Source: Gammaproteobacteria bacterium (lineage in GTDB: Bacteria > Pseudomonadota > Gammaproteobacteria > Pseudomonadales > Porticoccaceae). From it: a stretch of 64,000 nt of DNA. This document shows, piece after piece, positions 25,660 through 38,962 of the stretch (positions are counted from its first letter, which is position 1; each line of letters begins with the position of its first letter). The stretch lies in assembly GCA_016708925.1 (NCBI GenBank), contig JADJET010000022.1:186001-250000 (forward strand), written 5' to 3'. The notes below the pieces were generated by a model. It did no database searches. It was not told the origin of the DNA and worked only from the letters and a program-made list of their open reading frames with translations. The translations under genes were made by a program, and so were the position numbers.

Positions 25660-26382
25660 ATGATACGCCTCCAGCTGCTCCGGTCATTTTCCTCGCGCGC
25701 GACACCTTCACTCGCGGCACTGATCGCCACATTACTGCTCGCCGTTCTCCCCGCGCAGGCCATGACCAGCTCAGTGCGCGGGCAACCCCTCGACCGCACG
25801 CTCACGCGCCTGGCCCCGAATGCGGACCCGGCGGTACTGCGCCTGGCCGCCCATGCCCTGGGCTGCGCGAGCGCGAATGCCCGCCGCCTGGCGGTGATCG
25901 ACTACTCGCTGCCCTCTACCGCGCGGCGCCTGTGGGTGTTCGACCTGGCCCGGCCGCGACTGCTGTTCGAAGAGCTGGTCTCCCACGGCCGTGGCTCCGG
26001 CGATGCCCGGGCCCGCGCTTTTTCCAATACACCGGAGAGCTATCAGTCCAGTCTGGGGCTGTTCCGCACCCTCGACAGCTACCAGGGCCGCAACGGCTAC
26101 TCGCTGCGCCTGAAAGGGCTGGAGCCCGGCATCAACGACCGGGCCTACCAGCGCGCCATCGTCATCCACGGCGCCGACTACGTCAGCGAGTCGTTCATCG
26201 AGCGCACCGGCCGCCTGGGGCGCAGTCAGGGTTGTCCCGCGGTGCGCAAGGAAGTGACACGCCCGCTGATCGACAGCATCAAGGGCGATCAGTACCTGTT
26301 TGCCTATTACCCCGATCAGAAATGGCTGGCGAATTCGGCCCTGCTCAGCTGCCAGAGCGGCTCCCGGCTGGCGCGGCGCTGA
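25660..26382 (+). CDS. Murein L,D-transpeptidase catalytic-domain family protein
   Basis: 240 residues from the ATG at 25660, giving a signal peptide (about 1-35, ending AVLPAQA). The frame is open for another 1.6 kb upstream, antisense to the other transpeptidase, without meaning. The body has FELVSHGRGSGD-like GRGSGD near 112, a VIHGADYVSE near 168 and GRSQGCPAVRKEV near 190, which together give the histidine and the SxGC cysteine of an L,D-transpeptidase-like domain. It is the short DUF4440-unrelated family often annotated as YkuD-like. Its neighbour uppP also belongs to envelope synthesis. Confidence 0.83.
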   Translation: MIRLQLLRSFSSRATPSLAALIATLLLAVLPAQAMTSSVRGQPLDRTLTRLAPNADPAVLRLAAHALGCASANARRLAVIDYSLPSTARRLWVFDLARPRLLFEELVSHGRGSGDARARAFSNTPESYQSSLGLFRTLDSYQGRNGYSLRLKGLEPGINDRAYQRAIVIHGADYVSESFIERTGRLGRSQGCPAVRKEVTRPLIDSIKGDQYLFAYYPDQKWLANSALLSCQSGSRLARR

Positions 26383-26429
26383 CCCACCCCGCGCGGCGCT
26401 CGTGACGCTGGCGGCGTTGGGCCCGCGCG

Positions 26430-26435
26430 TATAAT
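26430..26435 (+). promoter_or_regulatory. Consensus -10 box before uppP
   Basis: A perfect TATAAT lies 23 bases before the GTG start of uppP. No good -35 is seen at 16-18 bases, so it is either an extended type or supported by an activator. Close placement implies a very short leader. Confidence 0.5.
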
Positions 26436-26458
26436 CGCCGCCGTTCTTTGCGCTCGGA

Positions 26459-27292
26459 GTGCACGTGGATTTCCTCCTGATTCTCAAAGCCGTGATTCTG
26501 GGCCTGGTGGAGGGCTTCACCGAATTCCTGCCCATCTCGTCCACGGGTCACCTGATCCTGGCCAGCGAACTGCTGCACTTCAACGACGAGCGCGGCAAGC
26601 TGTTCACCATCGTGATCCAGTCCGGCGCCATCCTCGCGGTGTGCTGGGAGTACCGTGCCCGCATCGCCGCCGTGGTGTGCGGCCTGCCCCGGGAGCGGGC
26701 GGCGCAGCGTTTCACCCTCAATCTGGTGATTGCGTTCCTGCCGCTGGTGGTGCTTGGGCTGTTGTTCGGCAGCGCCATCAAGGCGCAACTGTTCAACGCC
26801 ACCACGGTGGCGGTGGCGTTCATCGTCGGCGGGATCGTGATCCTGTGGGCCGAGCGGCGCGAGCATCGCATCCGAGTGGAAACCGTCGACGAACTCGGTC
26901 CGCTGGATGCGCTCAAGCTCGGCATCGCCCAGGCGCTCGCACTGATTCCGGGCACCTCCCGCTCCGGCGCCACCATCATCGGTGGCTTGTTGTTCGGCCT
27001 CTCGCGGCGCGCGGCGACCGAATTTTCGTTCTTTCTCGCCATTCCCACGCTGATACTGGCGACGCTCTACCAGCTCTACAAGGAACGGGAATTGCTTTCC
27101 TTTAACGACTGGGGCATGTGGGCGGCGGGCTTCGCCGCTGCGTTCGTGTCGGCGTTTCTGTGCGTGCGCTGGCTGCTGCGCTACATCGCCAGCCACGACT
27201 TCACCGTGTTTGCCTGGTACCGGATCGGCTTCGGGGTACTGGTGCTGGCGACCGCCCACTTCGGTTGGGTGGACTGGAGCGCAGCGCCCTGA
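26459..27292 (+). CDS. uppP: Undecaprenyl-diphosphatase UppP (BacA)
   Basis: 277 residues from a GTG at 26459. An integral membrane protein with about eight segments. GLVEGFTEFLPISSTGHL (about 13-30) and PGTSRSGATIIGGL (about 162-175) are the two conserved active-site regions, carrying the E/H and R residues. It dephosphorylates undecaprenyl pyrophosphate on the periplasmic side, recycling the lipid carrier for peptidoglycan and other polymers and giving resistance to bacitracin. A TATAAT box lies just upstream. Confidence 0.95.
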   Translation: MHVDFLLILKAVILGLVEGFTEFLPISSTGHLILASELLHFNDERGKLFTIVIQSGAILAVCWEYRARIAAVVCGLPRERAAQRFTLNLVIAFLPLVVLGLLFGSAIKAQLFNATTVAVAFIVGGIVILWAERREHRIRVETVDELGPLDALKLGIAQALALIPGTSRSGATIIGGLLFGLSRRAATEFSFFLAIPTLILATLYQLYKERELLSFNDWGMWAAGFAAAFVSAFLCVRWLLRYIASHDFTVFAWYRIGFGVLVLATAHFGWVDWSAAP

Positions 27293-27504
27293 AGTACGCG
27301 CCATGAACAGGTTTTGAGCCCCCGCGCGGGGTGTGCGGAATCCGCTCGCGCGGGAAATTTTCGCTGCCAGTGCTTGCAGTTGCCGGCGGGATTGGGAAAA
27401 ATCCCCCCCCCGGGTTTGGGGCTGGTCCCCAAGTCGGCCCCATCAGCGTGCGAATTCGAGCGAATTGATGAAGAAAATCGAGAAAGCAGTGCGGAACGGT
27501 TCGC

Positions 27505-32100
<4,596 letters not shown>

Positions 32101-32148
32101 GTCCGCCGCGCAGCCCGCAGCCACCAACCCAACACCTGGAAACTCCCC

Positions 32149-33631
32149 ATGGGCAAGCCCACCGGATTTCATCGATTACGTCCGCGAACTCCCTCGACCG
32201 CATCCGACCGAGCGCGTCAAGGATTGGCGGGAGTTCCACGACCACCTGCCGGAAGCCAGGCTGCGCGAGCAGGGCGCCCGCTGCATGGATTGCGGGGTGC
32301 CCTTCTGCCACACCGGCACCCTGCTGTCCGGCATGGCTAGCGGCTGCCCGATCAACAACCTGATCCCCGAGTGGAACGACCTCGTCTACCGCGGTCTGTG
32401 GAAGGACGCCCTGACGCGGCTGCACAAGACCAACAACTTCCCCGAGTTCACCGGCCGCGTCTGCCCCGCGCCCTGCGAAGGCTCCTGCGTACTGGGCATC
32501 AACAACCCGCCGGTCACCATCAAGAACATCGAGTGCGAGATCATCGACCACGCCTGGGAGCAGGGCTGGGTGGTGCCGGAACCGCCCACCAGCCGCACCG
32601 GCAAGAAAGTCGCCGTGATCGGCTCCGGCCCGTCCGGTCTCAGTGCCGCCGCGCAGCTCAACAAGGTCGGCCACAGCGTCACCGTGTTCGAGCGCGCCGA
32701 CCGCGCCGGCGGCCTGCTGATGTACGGCATCCCCAACATGAAGCTCGACAAGGAAGAAGTCGTGCTGCGCCGGCTGCGCGTGCTGGAACAGGAAGGCATC
32801 GTCTTCCAGTGCAACACCGAAGTCGGCAAGGACGTTTCCGCGCAACAACTGCTCAACGATTTCGACGCCGTCGTGGTCTGCACCGGCGCCACCAGGCCGC
32901 GCGATCTGCCCATCGAGGGCCGCAATCTCAAGGGCGTCCATTTCGCGATGGATTTCCTGCGCGCCAACACTCAGGCGGTGCTCGATAAAAACCCGGGACC
33001 GGATTTCATCTCGGCGGCCGGCAAGGACGTGGTCGTCATCGGCGGCGGCGACACCGGCACCGACTGCGTCGGCACCTCGCTGCGCCACGGCTGCAACAGC
33101 CTGGTCCAGGTCGAAATCATGCCGCGCTCCCCGGACACCCGCGCCGCCGACAACCCCTGGCCGGAGTGGCCCAAGATCTACCGAGTCGATTACGGCCAGG
33201 AAGAAGCCGCCGCCCGCTTCGGCAACGATCCCCGCGTGTACCTGACCACCGCGACCAAACTCGAAGGCGATGCCGACGGCCAGCTCAAGGCCGTGCATCT
33301 GGTGGATGTCGAGTGGACCAGAACCGAGCAAGGCCAGATGATTCCCAAGCCGGTGCCGGGCACCGAGCGCGTGGCGCCGGCCCAACTCGTGCTGCTCGCG
33401 ATGGGTTTTCTGGGCCCGGAACAGCCGTTGCTCGAAGCCCTCGGTGTCGAGCGCGACCCGCGTTCCAACGTCAAGGCCGAGCACGGCAGCTTCCAGACCA
33501 GCATTCCCAAGGTGTTCGCCGCCGGCGACTGCCGCCGCGGTCAGAGCCTGGTGGTGTGGGCCTTCAACGAAGGGCGCGGCGCGGCGCGGGAATGCGACCG
33601 CTTTTTGATGGGTGCTACCGACCTGCCCTGA
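32149..33631 (+). pseudogene. gltD: Glutamate synthase small subunit, single frameshift near the start
   Basis: ATG at 32149 follows gltB by 48 bases. MGKPTG is in frame, then one extra T in the run at 32166-32168 shifts the frame; removing it gives FIDYVRELPRPHPTERVKDW and about 493 residues overall. The iron-sulfur N-terminus has GARCMDCGVPFCHTG and CPAPCEGSC; VIGSGPSGLSAAAQ binds FAD and VVIGGGDTGTDCVGT binds NADPH. GltD passes electrons from NADPH to GltB. The same error-prone stretch covers gltB, so sequencing error is the best explanation. Confidence 0.92.
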
Positions 33632-33915
33632 CCTGGGAGCGCCGAGTTGTACTCGGCGCCTGCGCCGTAATCGAAGCCAAACCGGCTTTTCCAAATACCC
33701 AAGGCCAATAGGCCAAAGGGGATAGATTTATTTGCACCCATCAACCCTCTCTAACAACAAGAACTAAGCAGAGAGGGTCTGTGCGACGGATGGCAAAAAT
33801 CGTTTTAGGGAGAGAAAAATAAATTTGTCAGCTCTTTGGCGGTCTGGCGGATCATTCGATCTCTAATGTTACAACGAGAGACCTCACCCCTTAATCACTT
33901 AATCATGAGCGCTCT
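33632..33915. other. Intergenic region between gltD and cassette cluster 2
   Basis: A change from GC-rich to AT-rich DNA happens near 33700. ACCCTCTCT (33746-33754) and AGAGAGGGT (33771-33779) form an inverted repeat around a 16-base loop; the part beyond is AT-rich with no T tract. No attC could be recognised here to close the last cassette. Confidence 0.5.
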
Positions 33916-34595
33916 CTACTCTGCTAGGCATCTTAATAATTCTTCGCCTACGTCATTCGGATGGTAAGTATTTTCCGTATATCCTTCGCTACGAATAAGA
34001 CCAGATGAATAGAGCGACTGACTAGTTTGATCGTCCAGCCAATCAACAAATGGTTTACCCTGCTTTGAATCGTAGCTTTGTATCCTCGCGTAGTATGCGG
34101 CAAGGTTTCGCAGGTCACCGATATATGCTAACTCAACGGATTTGGCCAATTTCAGAAATTGCTCGTATCCGATATGGCCGCGTACGTATCTGGAAAATAC
34201 CTTACCAAGGATTAGTGCCTTATCGAAGTCTTCCTGTCTTTCAAGTAAAAGTACCAGTGATTCACCAACTTTTTTGAAAATTCCGGGTCCTTTTCAATTT
34301 TCTCCGAGAACTGAGCCCGATTATCTTCAGGAATATTACGAGTTCCGACTAGGAAATTTGCCACCTTTTTAAGAAAAATCCGATCACGAACGGTTCCGAC
34401 AACGTTACAGATTTTCTTCAACCACCCGAATACTGGAACCTCTTCGAGCAACCTTTCATCGAGAATACTATCAAGAGCGATTTCGGCAGCCTCGGCTGCG
34501 ATGTCACCAGCCCCCGCTTTTGATACCGACTTCACCAACAAATCCCCAAGGTTTTTGTTGATGTCATCTTTTTCTGGGTCGTTTCCTGCTTCCAC
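33916..34595 (-). pseudogene. Cassette-encoded unknown protein, split by a frameshift
   Basis: The first part (ATG at 34595, MEAGNDPEKDDINKNLGDLL) and the second part (ending GEELLRCLAE at 33916) belong to one 226-residue protein; a single base missing near 34283-34292, just before the AAAAAA run, breaks the frame after KIEKDPE. With it restored the join reads IFKKVGESLVLLLERQED, then FDKALILGKVFSRYVRG. No known domain. The N-terminal half is acidic and helical (AAEAAEIALDSILDERLL). The gene lies 18 bases after a GTTATGT core, in cassette position. The break may be a sequencing error. Confidence 0.7.
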
Positions 34596-34612
34596 TGTCT
34601 ACGTCCTAGCGC

Positions 34613-34676
34613 ACATAACGACCAAGCTCAGCCGACGCGAAGCCGCGCAGCGGTCGGCTGGAGCACCGTGTTAGAA
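34613..34676 (-). other. attC recombination site, 64 bp
   Basis: Minus strand runs TTCTAAC (34670-34676) to GTTATGT (34613-34619). The arms CCAGCCGACCG and CGTCGGCTGAGC are complementary with an extra base, around a GC-rich loop. It separates the two genes of cluster 2. Confidence 0.85.
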
Positions 34677-34679
34677 GCG

Positions 34680-35460
34680 TTACCCACCGACTTTATTGTA
34701 CGCAAGTTCAATGAACGGTTTGACCTGTTCAAACTCGCTTTCTGTAGAGATGGTAAATTCTGCATCCCCGGTTCCGTAATGACCGACGTTCGCAACATCA
34801 CGGTATGACGCTGGCGGTGATTCAATATCGTTACCACCTAACTTAACAAAAAGCTTGATGTTCTTGCCTTTCGTTTCCATACAAACAATATTCTGGGAGA
34901 TTTTGTAGGCCACATAGAACTTTTTTGGCACCTCTTCTACAGCAGGATCAAGGCCAAGAATGAATTCACGGATGCTGTGAACTAGGGACTGAATACTTTC
35001 TGGCTTTCCCTCAATGTGTTCATCAAATGTATATGTTGCTGTTGCCCGTACCTGAGCGGCCTTTCTTCCGGCTTCCACCATTACAGGGTTTTTTCCATTA
35101 TTTTGAACCGATGTTGGTATTTTATTCGCCTGAAATACTTCCTCAAGGTAAAGCGAGCCGTTCTTAAAAAGACGATATTTCCATAGCTCAATATTTGCCC
35201 CCATGACCTGAACAGCGTGTAGATCGTACTTTTTGTAGTTCGGGGCGATACAGATGACCCTTACATCAGACCAGTCCACCTCTACACCATTCCCTAGCGC
35301 TCGTTGAACCGCAATTTCAAAATCCCCTTTGTGATCTTGAATCCAATGCAAGTAGAACAAACTCTGATTGATAAGCCAAGCCTTGCAACTCTTTCTCGAC
35401 AGAGAAATTCGTCTGCTCAACAGGTGAAAGACTGTTCCCGGTCATTTCAAATAATGGCAT
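34680..35460 (-). pseudogene. DUF5655-type nuclease-like cassette gene with its core deleted
   Basis: The ATG at 35460 begins MPLFEMTGNSLSPVEQTNFS and VEKELQ, the N-terminus of a PD-(D/E)XK-type family whose members end in DUF5655. After about 26 codons the frame breaks near 35382 and continues, in another frame, at LINQSLFYLHWIQDHKGDFE and on to VDWSDVRVICIAP, then the complete DUF5655 end (KKFYVAYKISQN, YRDVANVGHYGTGD). In the family about 50 residues lie between these pieces, including RIDTLAF and EYKK of the nuclease site; they are absent. Deletion with frame loss is certain from the junction; enzymatic loss is inferred. Confidence 0.78.
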
Positions 35461-35488
35461 TTCGTTGATTACCTTGGGTTCCTTGAGC

Positions 35489-35547
35489 TTCTAACTTATA
35501 AGCATTTATCTGCCGTGCGGAGCATGGCAGATAAATGTCTGTTGGAC
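35489..35547 (-). other. attC recombination site, 59 bp
   Basis: Minus strand runs GTCCAAC (35541-35547) to GTTAGAA (35489-35495). A near-perfect internal palindrome GCATTTATCTGCC / GGCAGATAAATGT fills the middle. The MPLFEM start codon lies 29 bases past its core, so this site marks the 5-prime edge of the DUF5655 cassette and the end of an upstream cassette that is no longer recognisable. Confidence 0.82.
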
Positions 35548-35959
35548 TAAGCCGCCCATCCGGTTGGCACTCTGCTTATTGAGGGAAATGTATTGCGCGT
35601 GCGGGTCGCGGCGCCGTCATTCGCGCGCGGCGAGGTGTGCCGACAGCCTCTTTCAATCGTTGGTGCATCGGTGTGCAGCTCCTGTGGCGCGCGTTTTCGG
35701 GCAATTTATCGCCATTCTCCGGCAAAATCCAACCGCTCGGGCGCACGCATCCCAGGCCCGGAGGGGCCGTCGTGGTGCGGACGATGGCGGCGCGGCTCAG
35801 TGCGTCAGCATAATCGTCGAAGTCCGTGCGCCCAGGGGCGCCGTGGTGGCAGCGCTGCAACGTCAATGGGGTCTGCAACGTCAATGGAGTCAGACTCGTT
35901 TGATTCGATTCGGGCCTAAACCCGGAGATAAGGTCAAACCAATCACTTCGATAGTACGG
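35548..35959. other. Gene-free stretch between cassette cluster 2 and hicAB
   Basis: No convincing ORF on either strand and no family recognised in the short open frames. Two head-to-tail copies of TGCAACGTCAATGG(G/A)GTC lie at about 35857-35892. The position after an attC means it may be the eroded body of an earlier cassette. Confidence 0.5.
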
Positions 35960-36334
35960 CTAAGTTGCGGTCTGGCTGCGCGCATTCTTCGATCCGCTGT
36001 CTTTGCGGCTGGCGGCGTTTAACGCTTGCTCTGCCCATTTGTTCAGACTGACCCCACTGCGGGCGGCGGCCTTTAACGCGGCGGCGTGAACACTCGGCGT
36101 GACGCGGAGCATGAGCTTGCCGCTGGCAGGCTTTTCGGGGCTTCCCCCCAGCTTCTCGCAAGCGGCGATGTAGTCATCGACGACCGTATGAAAATTGGTC
36201 TCGAATTCAGCGACTGATTCCCCATGAAACGAGATGATGTCATCGACATGCATCACCCGGCCGACAATGATTTTGTCTTCGGCATCAAAGGTCATGCTCG
36301 CTGTGTAACCACGGTAGATCATTGCATTGCTCAT
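35960..36334 (-). CDS. hicB: HicB-family antitoxin
   Basis: 124 residues. The N-terminal partly degenerate RNase H-like fold (MIYRGYTASMTFDAEDKIIV, GRVMHVDDIISFHGES) is followed by a ribbon-helix-helix end (GKLMLRVTPSVHAAALKAAA, GVSLNKWAEQAL). This is the longer type of HicB, like HicB with an Arc-like DNA-binding domain. It starts within the stop of hicA (ATGA overlap). HicB masks HicA and represses the operon. Confidence 0.9.
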   Translation of the reverse strand: MSNAMIYRGYTASMTFDAEDKIIVGRVMHVDDIISFHGESVAEFETNFHTVVDDYIAACEKLGGSPEKPASGKLMLRVTPSVHAAALKAAARSGVSLNKWAEQALNAASRKDSGSKNARSQTAT

Positions 36335-36585
36335 GGTTTGACTCCCATGCGTTGCAGGAACTCACCCACCGCTTTGACTCGGTATCTGAGCGCTTCGTTG
36401 CGCGGGTGGGGGCGGTGGAAGGTTGCGCGACGACCCTCATATTCAAACGTGACAGATGAGCCCGGGCCTTCAACTGTCTTGCAGCCGAGTGCAACGAGGA
36501 GAGACTCGATCCGAGCCCATTCGAGGTTTCCGTTGACCGGATCAACCCAGATCGCTTCGAGTGTTCGCTGCTGCTTGCTGTTCAC
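36331..36585 (-). CDS. hicA: HicA-family mRNA interferase toxin
   Basis: 84 residues from a GTG at 36585 (VNSKQQRTLEAIWVDP). The body is a double-stranded RNA-binding-like fold: WARIESLLVALGCKTVEGPG, SSVTFEYEGRRATFHRPHP, AVGEFLQRMGVKP; the catalytic histidine of HicA is in FHRPHP. HicA cleaves mRNA independently of ribosomes. The start codon is inferred from the family; the frame is open for 48 codons upstream. It is transcribed before hicB and divergently from parDE. Confidence 0.85.
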   Translation of the reverse strand: MNSKQQRTLEAIWVDPVNGNLEWARIESLLVALGCKTVEGPGSSVTFEYEGRRATFHRPHPRNEALRYRVKAVGEFLQRMGVKP

Positions 36586-36678
36586 CGGCTGGATGATAGC
36601 GCCATAGCCAAACTGTGCAAGCACATTGCGCAGGGGCCGAGGCCAGCCCAGTCGGCACGGCGAAGCCGATGACCGTCC

Positions 36679-36702
36679 CACGACGTTTTTCAGCAGCCTG
36701 CC
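36679..36702 (+). repeat. Dispersed repeat copy upstream of parDE
   Basis: CACGACGTTTTTCAGCAGCC, followed by TGCC, belongs to a repeat seen at 9203 (reverse), 37361 and 42585. Copies here and at 37361 bracket parDE in the same orientation. Confidence 0.55.
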
Positions 36703-36730
36703 AGCCGAATTTATCCACCTACCGGACATG

Positions 36731-36761
36731 CCTATATTTGGTATATATTGGTACTTGGAGG
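36731..36761 (+). promoter_or_regulatory. parDE promoter/operator region
   Basis: CTATATTTGG, TATATATTGG and TACTTGG lie head to tail immediately before a GGAGGTG ribosome site and the parD start. The AT-rich repeats hold a likely -10 (TATATT) and probably the ParD operator. Confidence 0.45.
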
Positions 36762-36767
36762 TGCCCC

Positions 36768-37007
36768 ATGGCCAAGAACACCAGTGTCAGCCTCGGCGAC
36801 CACTTTGAAGGCTTCATTACCCACCAGGTCAAGGCGGGCCGCTACGGCTCGGCCAGCGAGGTGGTGCGCGCGGGCCTCCGCCTGCTGGAGGATAACGAAA
36901 ACAAACTCGCCGCACTGCGCCGCATGCTGGTCGAAGGCGAGCACAGCGGGCGGGCGGATTACAGCTACGCGGCCTTCATTGCCGAGCTGGACGACGGTTC
37001 GGCATGA
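36768..37007 (+). CDS. parD: ParD-family antitoxin
   Basis: 79 residues from the ATG at 36768, preceded by a good ribosome site. MAKNTSVSLGDHFEGFITHQ and GRYGSASEVVRAGLRLLEDN form the ribbon-helix-helix of type II antitoxins of the ParD/CopG group; the C-terminal EGEHSGRADYSYAAFIAEL wraps the toxin. It overlaps parE by four bases (ATGA). Confidence 0.92.
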   Translation: MAKNTSVSLGDHFEGFITHQVKAGRYGSASEVVRAGLRLLEDNENKLAALRRMLVEGEHSGRADYSYAAFIAELDDGSA

Positions 37008-37306
37008 AGCCTTTTGCGCTAACCCAGACAGCCAAATCTGACTTACGCGCGATTGCGATCTACACCGGGGAACGTTGGGGGAAGGACCAGCGCAACCTCT
37101 ACATCAAGCAACTCGACGACGCGTTCCGCCTCTTGGCCGAGAGCCCTCTCGCCGGCAAGGATTGCGACTACATAAAACCGGGCTACCGCAAATTCCCTCA
37201 AGGTAGTCACATTGTGTTCTACCGAACCGGTACCGACTGCGTCGTTGAGATTGTGAGGATCTTGCACAGGAATATGGACGTGGAATCGACGCTCACCGGC
37301 AGCTAA
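37004..37306 (+). CDS. parE: ParE-family toxin
   Basis: 100 residues. LTQTAKSDLRAIAIYTGERW at the start, RLLAESPLAGKDCDYIKPG in the middle and KFPQGSHIVFYR near the end are typical of ParE. Members with this fold poison DNA gyrase, in contrast to the RNase RelE branch; the lack of the RelE catalytic set agrees. ParD/ParE are co-transcribed here. Confidence 0.9.
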   Translation: MKPFALTQTAKSDLRAIAIYTGERWGKDQRNLYIKQLDDAFRLLAESPLAGKDCDYIKPGYRKFPQGSHIVFYRTGTDCVVEIVRILHRNMDVESTLTGS

Positions 37307-37360
37307 CCAATTGATATGTCGCAGTCGCTGCACGGCATGCGCCGCGCATCTGACCGTACT

Positions 37361-37383
37361 CGCGACGTTTTTCAACCGCCCGC
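37361..37383 (+). repeat. Dispersed repeat copy downstream of parDE
   Basis: CGCGACGTTTTTCAACCGCC, then CGC, in the same orientation as the copy at 36679. It overlaps the 3-prime end of the next gene by one base. Confidence 0.5.
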
Positions 37384-38519
37384 TAAAGCTTCAGATCCCG
37401 GGCAATGATGTTGCGCTGGATCTCGCTGGTGCCCTCGCCGATCACATAGACCAGGGCATCGCGATGGAAGCGTCCCACCGGGTACTCGCGCATGATGCCG
37501 GCGCCGCCCAGGATGCGGATCGCCTGCTCGCTGACCCGCAGCGCGGTTTCGCTGGCGACCAGCTTCACCTTGGCGGCGGTGGCCGCGTCGAGCGTGCCCT
37601 GATCCACCCGCCAGGCGCCGTAATAGACCAGCCAGTGCGCGGCTTCGATGTCCGCCGCCATGTCGGCGAGCTTGTGGGCGATGGCCTGGTACTTGCCGAT
37701 GGTGCGGTCGCCCACCACCCGCTCGCGGGCGTAGGTCAGCGCGACTTCCATGGCGCCGCGCGCCATGCCGAGGCAGTTGGCCGCAACGCCGACGCGGTTC
37801 TCCGACAGACATTCGAGAATGATCGGATAGGTGCCTTCGCGGCCGCCGAGCAGGCAGGCGTCGGGCACGAACAGGTCTTCGATATGGATAAGCCCGGTTT
37901 CGGACGCGCGGATGCCTTCCTTGTCGAGCCGGCTGATCCGCACCGCCGGGTCAGGCAGTTCCACCAGAAAAAGGCTGATGGCATCCGGCGTGGTCTCGGG
38001 CCGGGTGCGCGCCGCCAGCGTGATGAAATCCGCGATCGGCGCATTGGTGATGTAGAGCTTGCTGCCCTGGATGCGGTAGCCGCCCGCGACCTTGGTCGCC
38101 CGGGTCTTGAGGGCGCGGATGTTGGAGCCCACGTCGGGCTCGCTGAGGCCGAAGGCGGCGATGCGTTCGCCGGCCAGCGCCGGGGCAAAAAAGCGCTGCT
38201 TCTGTTCCGCCGTGCCGGCGCGCCAGATCGGCCAGATGGCGAGATGGGAGTGGGCCGACCAGGCCGACGCGAACGCCTGGCTGACGCGACTCATCTCCTC
38301 ACGCACGATGCAGTCGGAGACCTTGTCGAAGCCCGAGCCGCCATCGACCTCCGGATAGCGCACCCCGATCAGGCCCAGCTCGCCCCAGTGGCGAAACAGC
38401 TCGCGCGGGAAGGTCTCGCTGTCGTCGGCGGCTCGCGCCCGGGGTGCGATCTCGGCGGCGCAGAATTTGCGGACTGTGTCCCGCAGGGCGTTCTGTTCGG
38501 CGCTGAAGGTGAAATCCAT
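37383..38519 (-). CDS. Acyl-CoA dehydrogenase
   Basis: 378 residues from MDFTFSAEQNALRDTVRKF at 38519. All three domains are present: AFGLSEPDVGSNIRALKTRA carries the FAD-binding segment, ITNAPIADFITL the central beta domain, and YARERVVGDRTIGKYQAIAH the third. ILGGAGIMREYPVGRFHRDA and GEGTSEIQRNIIARDL are the C-terminal signatures. The enzyme oxidises an acyl-CoA to the trans-2-enoyl form, passing electrons to ETF. The substrate cannot be fixed; the neighbouring SDR gene also belongs to lipid-type metabolism. Confidence 0.88.
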   Translation of the reverse strand: MDFTFSAEQNALRDTVRKFCAAEIAPRARAADDSETFPRELFRHWGELGLIGVRYPEVDGGSGFDKVSDCIVREEMSRVSQAFASAWSAHSHLAIWPIWRAGTAEQKQRFFAPALAGERIAAFGLSEPDVGSNIRALKTRATKVAGGYRIQGSKLYITNAPIADFITLAARTRPETTPDAISLFLVELPDPAVRISRLDKEGIRASETGLIHIEDLFVPDACLLGGREGTYPIILECLSENRVGVAANCLGMARGAMEVALTYARERVVGDRTIGKYQAIAHKLADMAADIEAAHWLVYYGAWRVDQGTLDAATAAKVKLVASETALRVSEQAIRILGGAGIMREYPVGRFHRDALVYVIGEGTSEIQRNIIARDLKL

Positions 38520-38618
38520 GGCGGCTCCCGGTATCGGCCGCACCGGCGCGGCAAAGAGCGGAAATTATAGGCTACCGCGAAAACACTGCCGCGCATCTCG
38601 ATGGCGGCGCCGCGTCAC

Positions 38619-38812
38619 CCCCGCGCAGGAGATTGGGCTGTGTGAAAACCCCACAGACGGCGAAAATGCTGGAGCCACGGACCGTAGGGTGGGCAAAGGC
38701 CGCTAGGCCGTGCCCACGCGGAGCAGTGCGCGGTGCCGATCGGAGAGCCGCGTGGGCACGCTGCGCTTTGCCCACCCTACAACGCCTTTTCACACAGCCG
38801 CGCAGGCGGGGG
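38619..38812. repeat. MITE-like palindromic repeat element, copy 1
   Basis: The block is bounded by opposed copies of a CCCGCGCAG...GTGTGAAAA motif (about 38620-38648 and 38785-38811). Inside, GTAGGGTGGGCAAAG (38684-38698) and CTTTGCCCACCCTAC (38766-38780) form a perfect 15-bp inverted repeat. It has no coding capacity. A related element is at 45009-45250. Confidence 0.6.
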
Positions 38813-38962
38813 TTCGGTCAAACAGGGGCACGGACTCCCCGCCGGCGTGGGAACGGCGGATGATTTCACGGCAGATGATTCCAGGTGCCCTTCGGGCTAC
38901 CCGCTGGTAACATCCACCCGCCAATTTTCAACCAACTTTCAACCTTGCCCGAGGACAGCAAC

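Noticed and set aside
33746..33779. attC closing cassette cluster 2
   Set aside because: The inverted repeat there lacks R'' and R' cores and L arms; only a plain hairpin.
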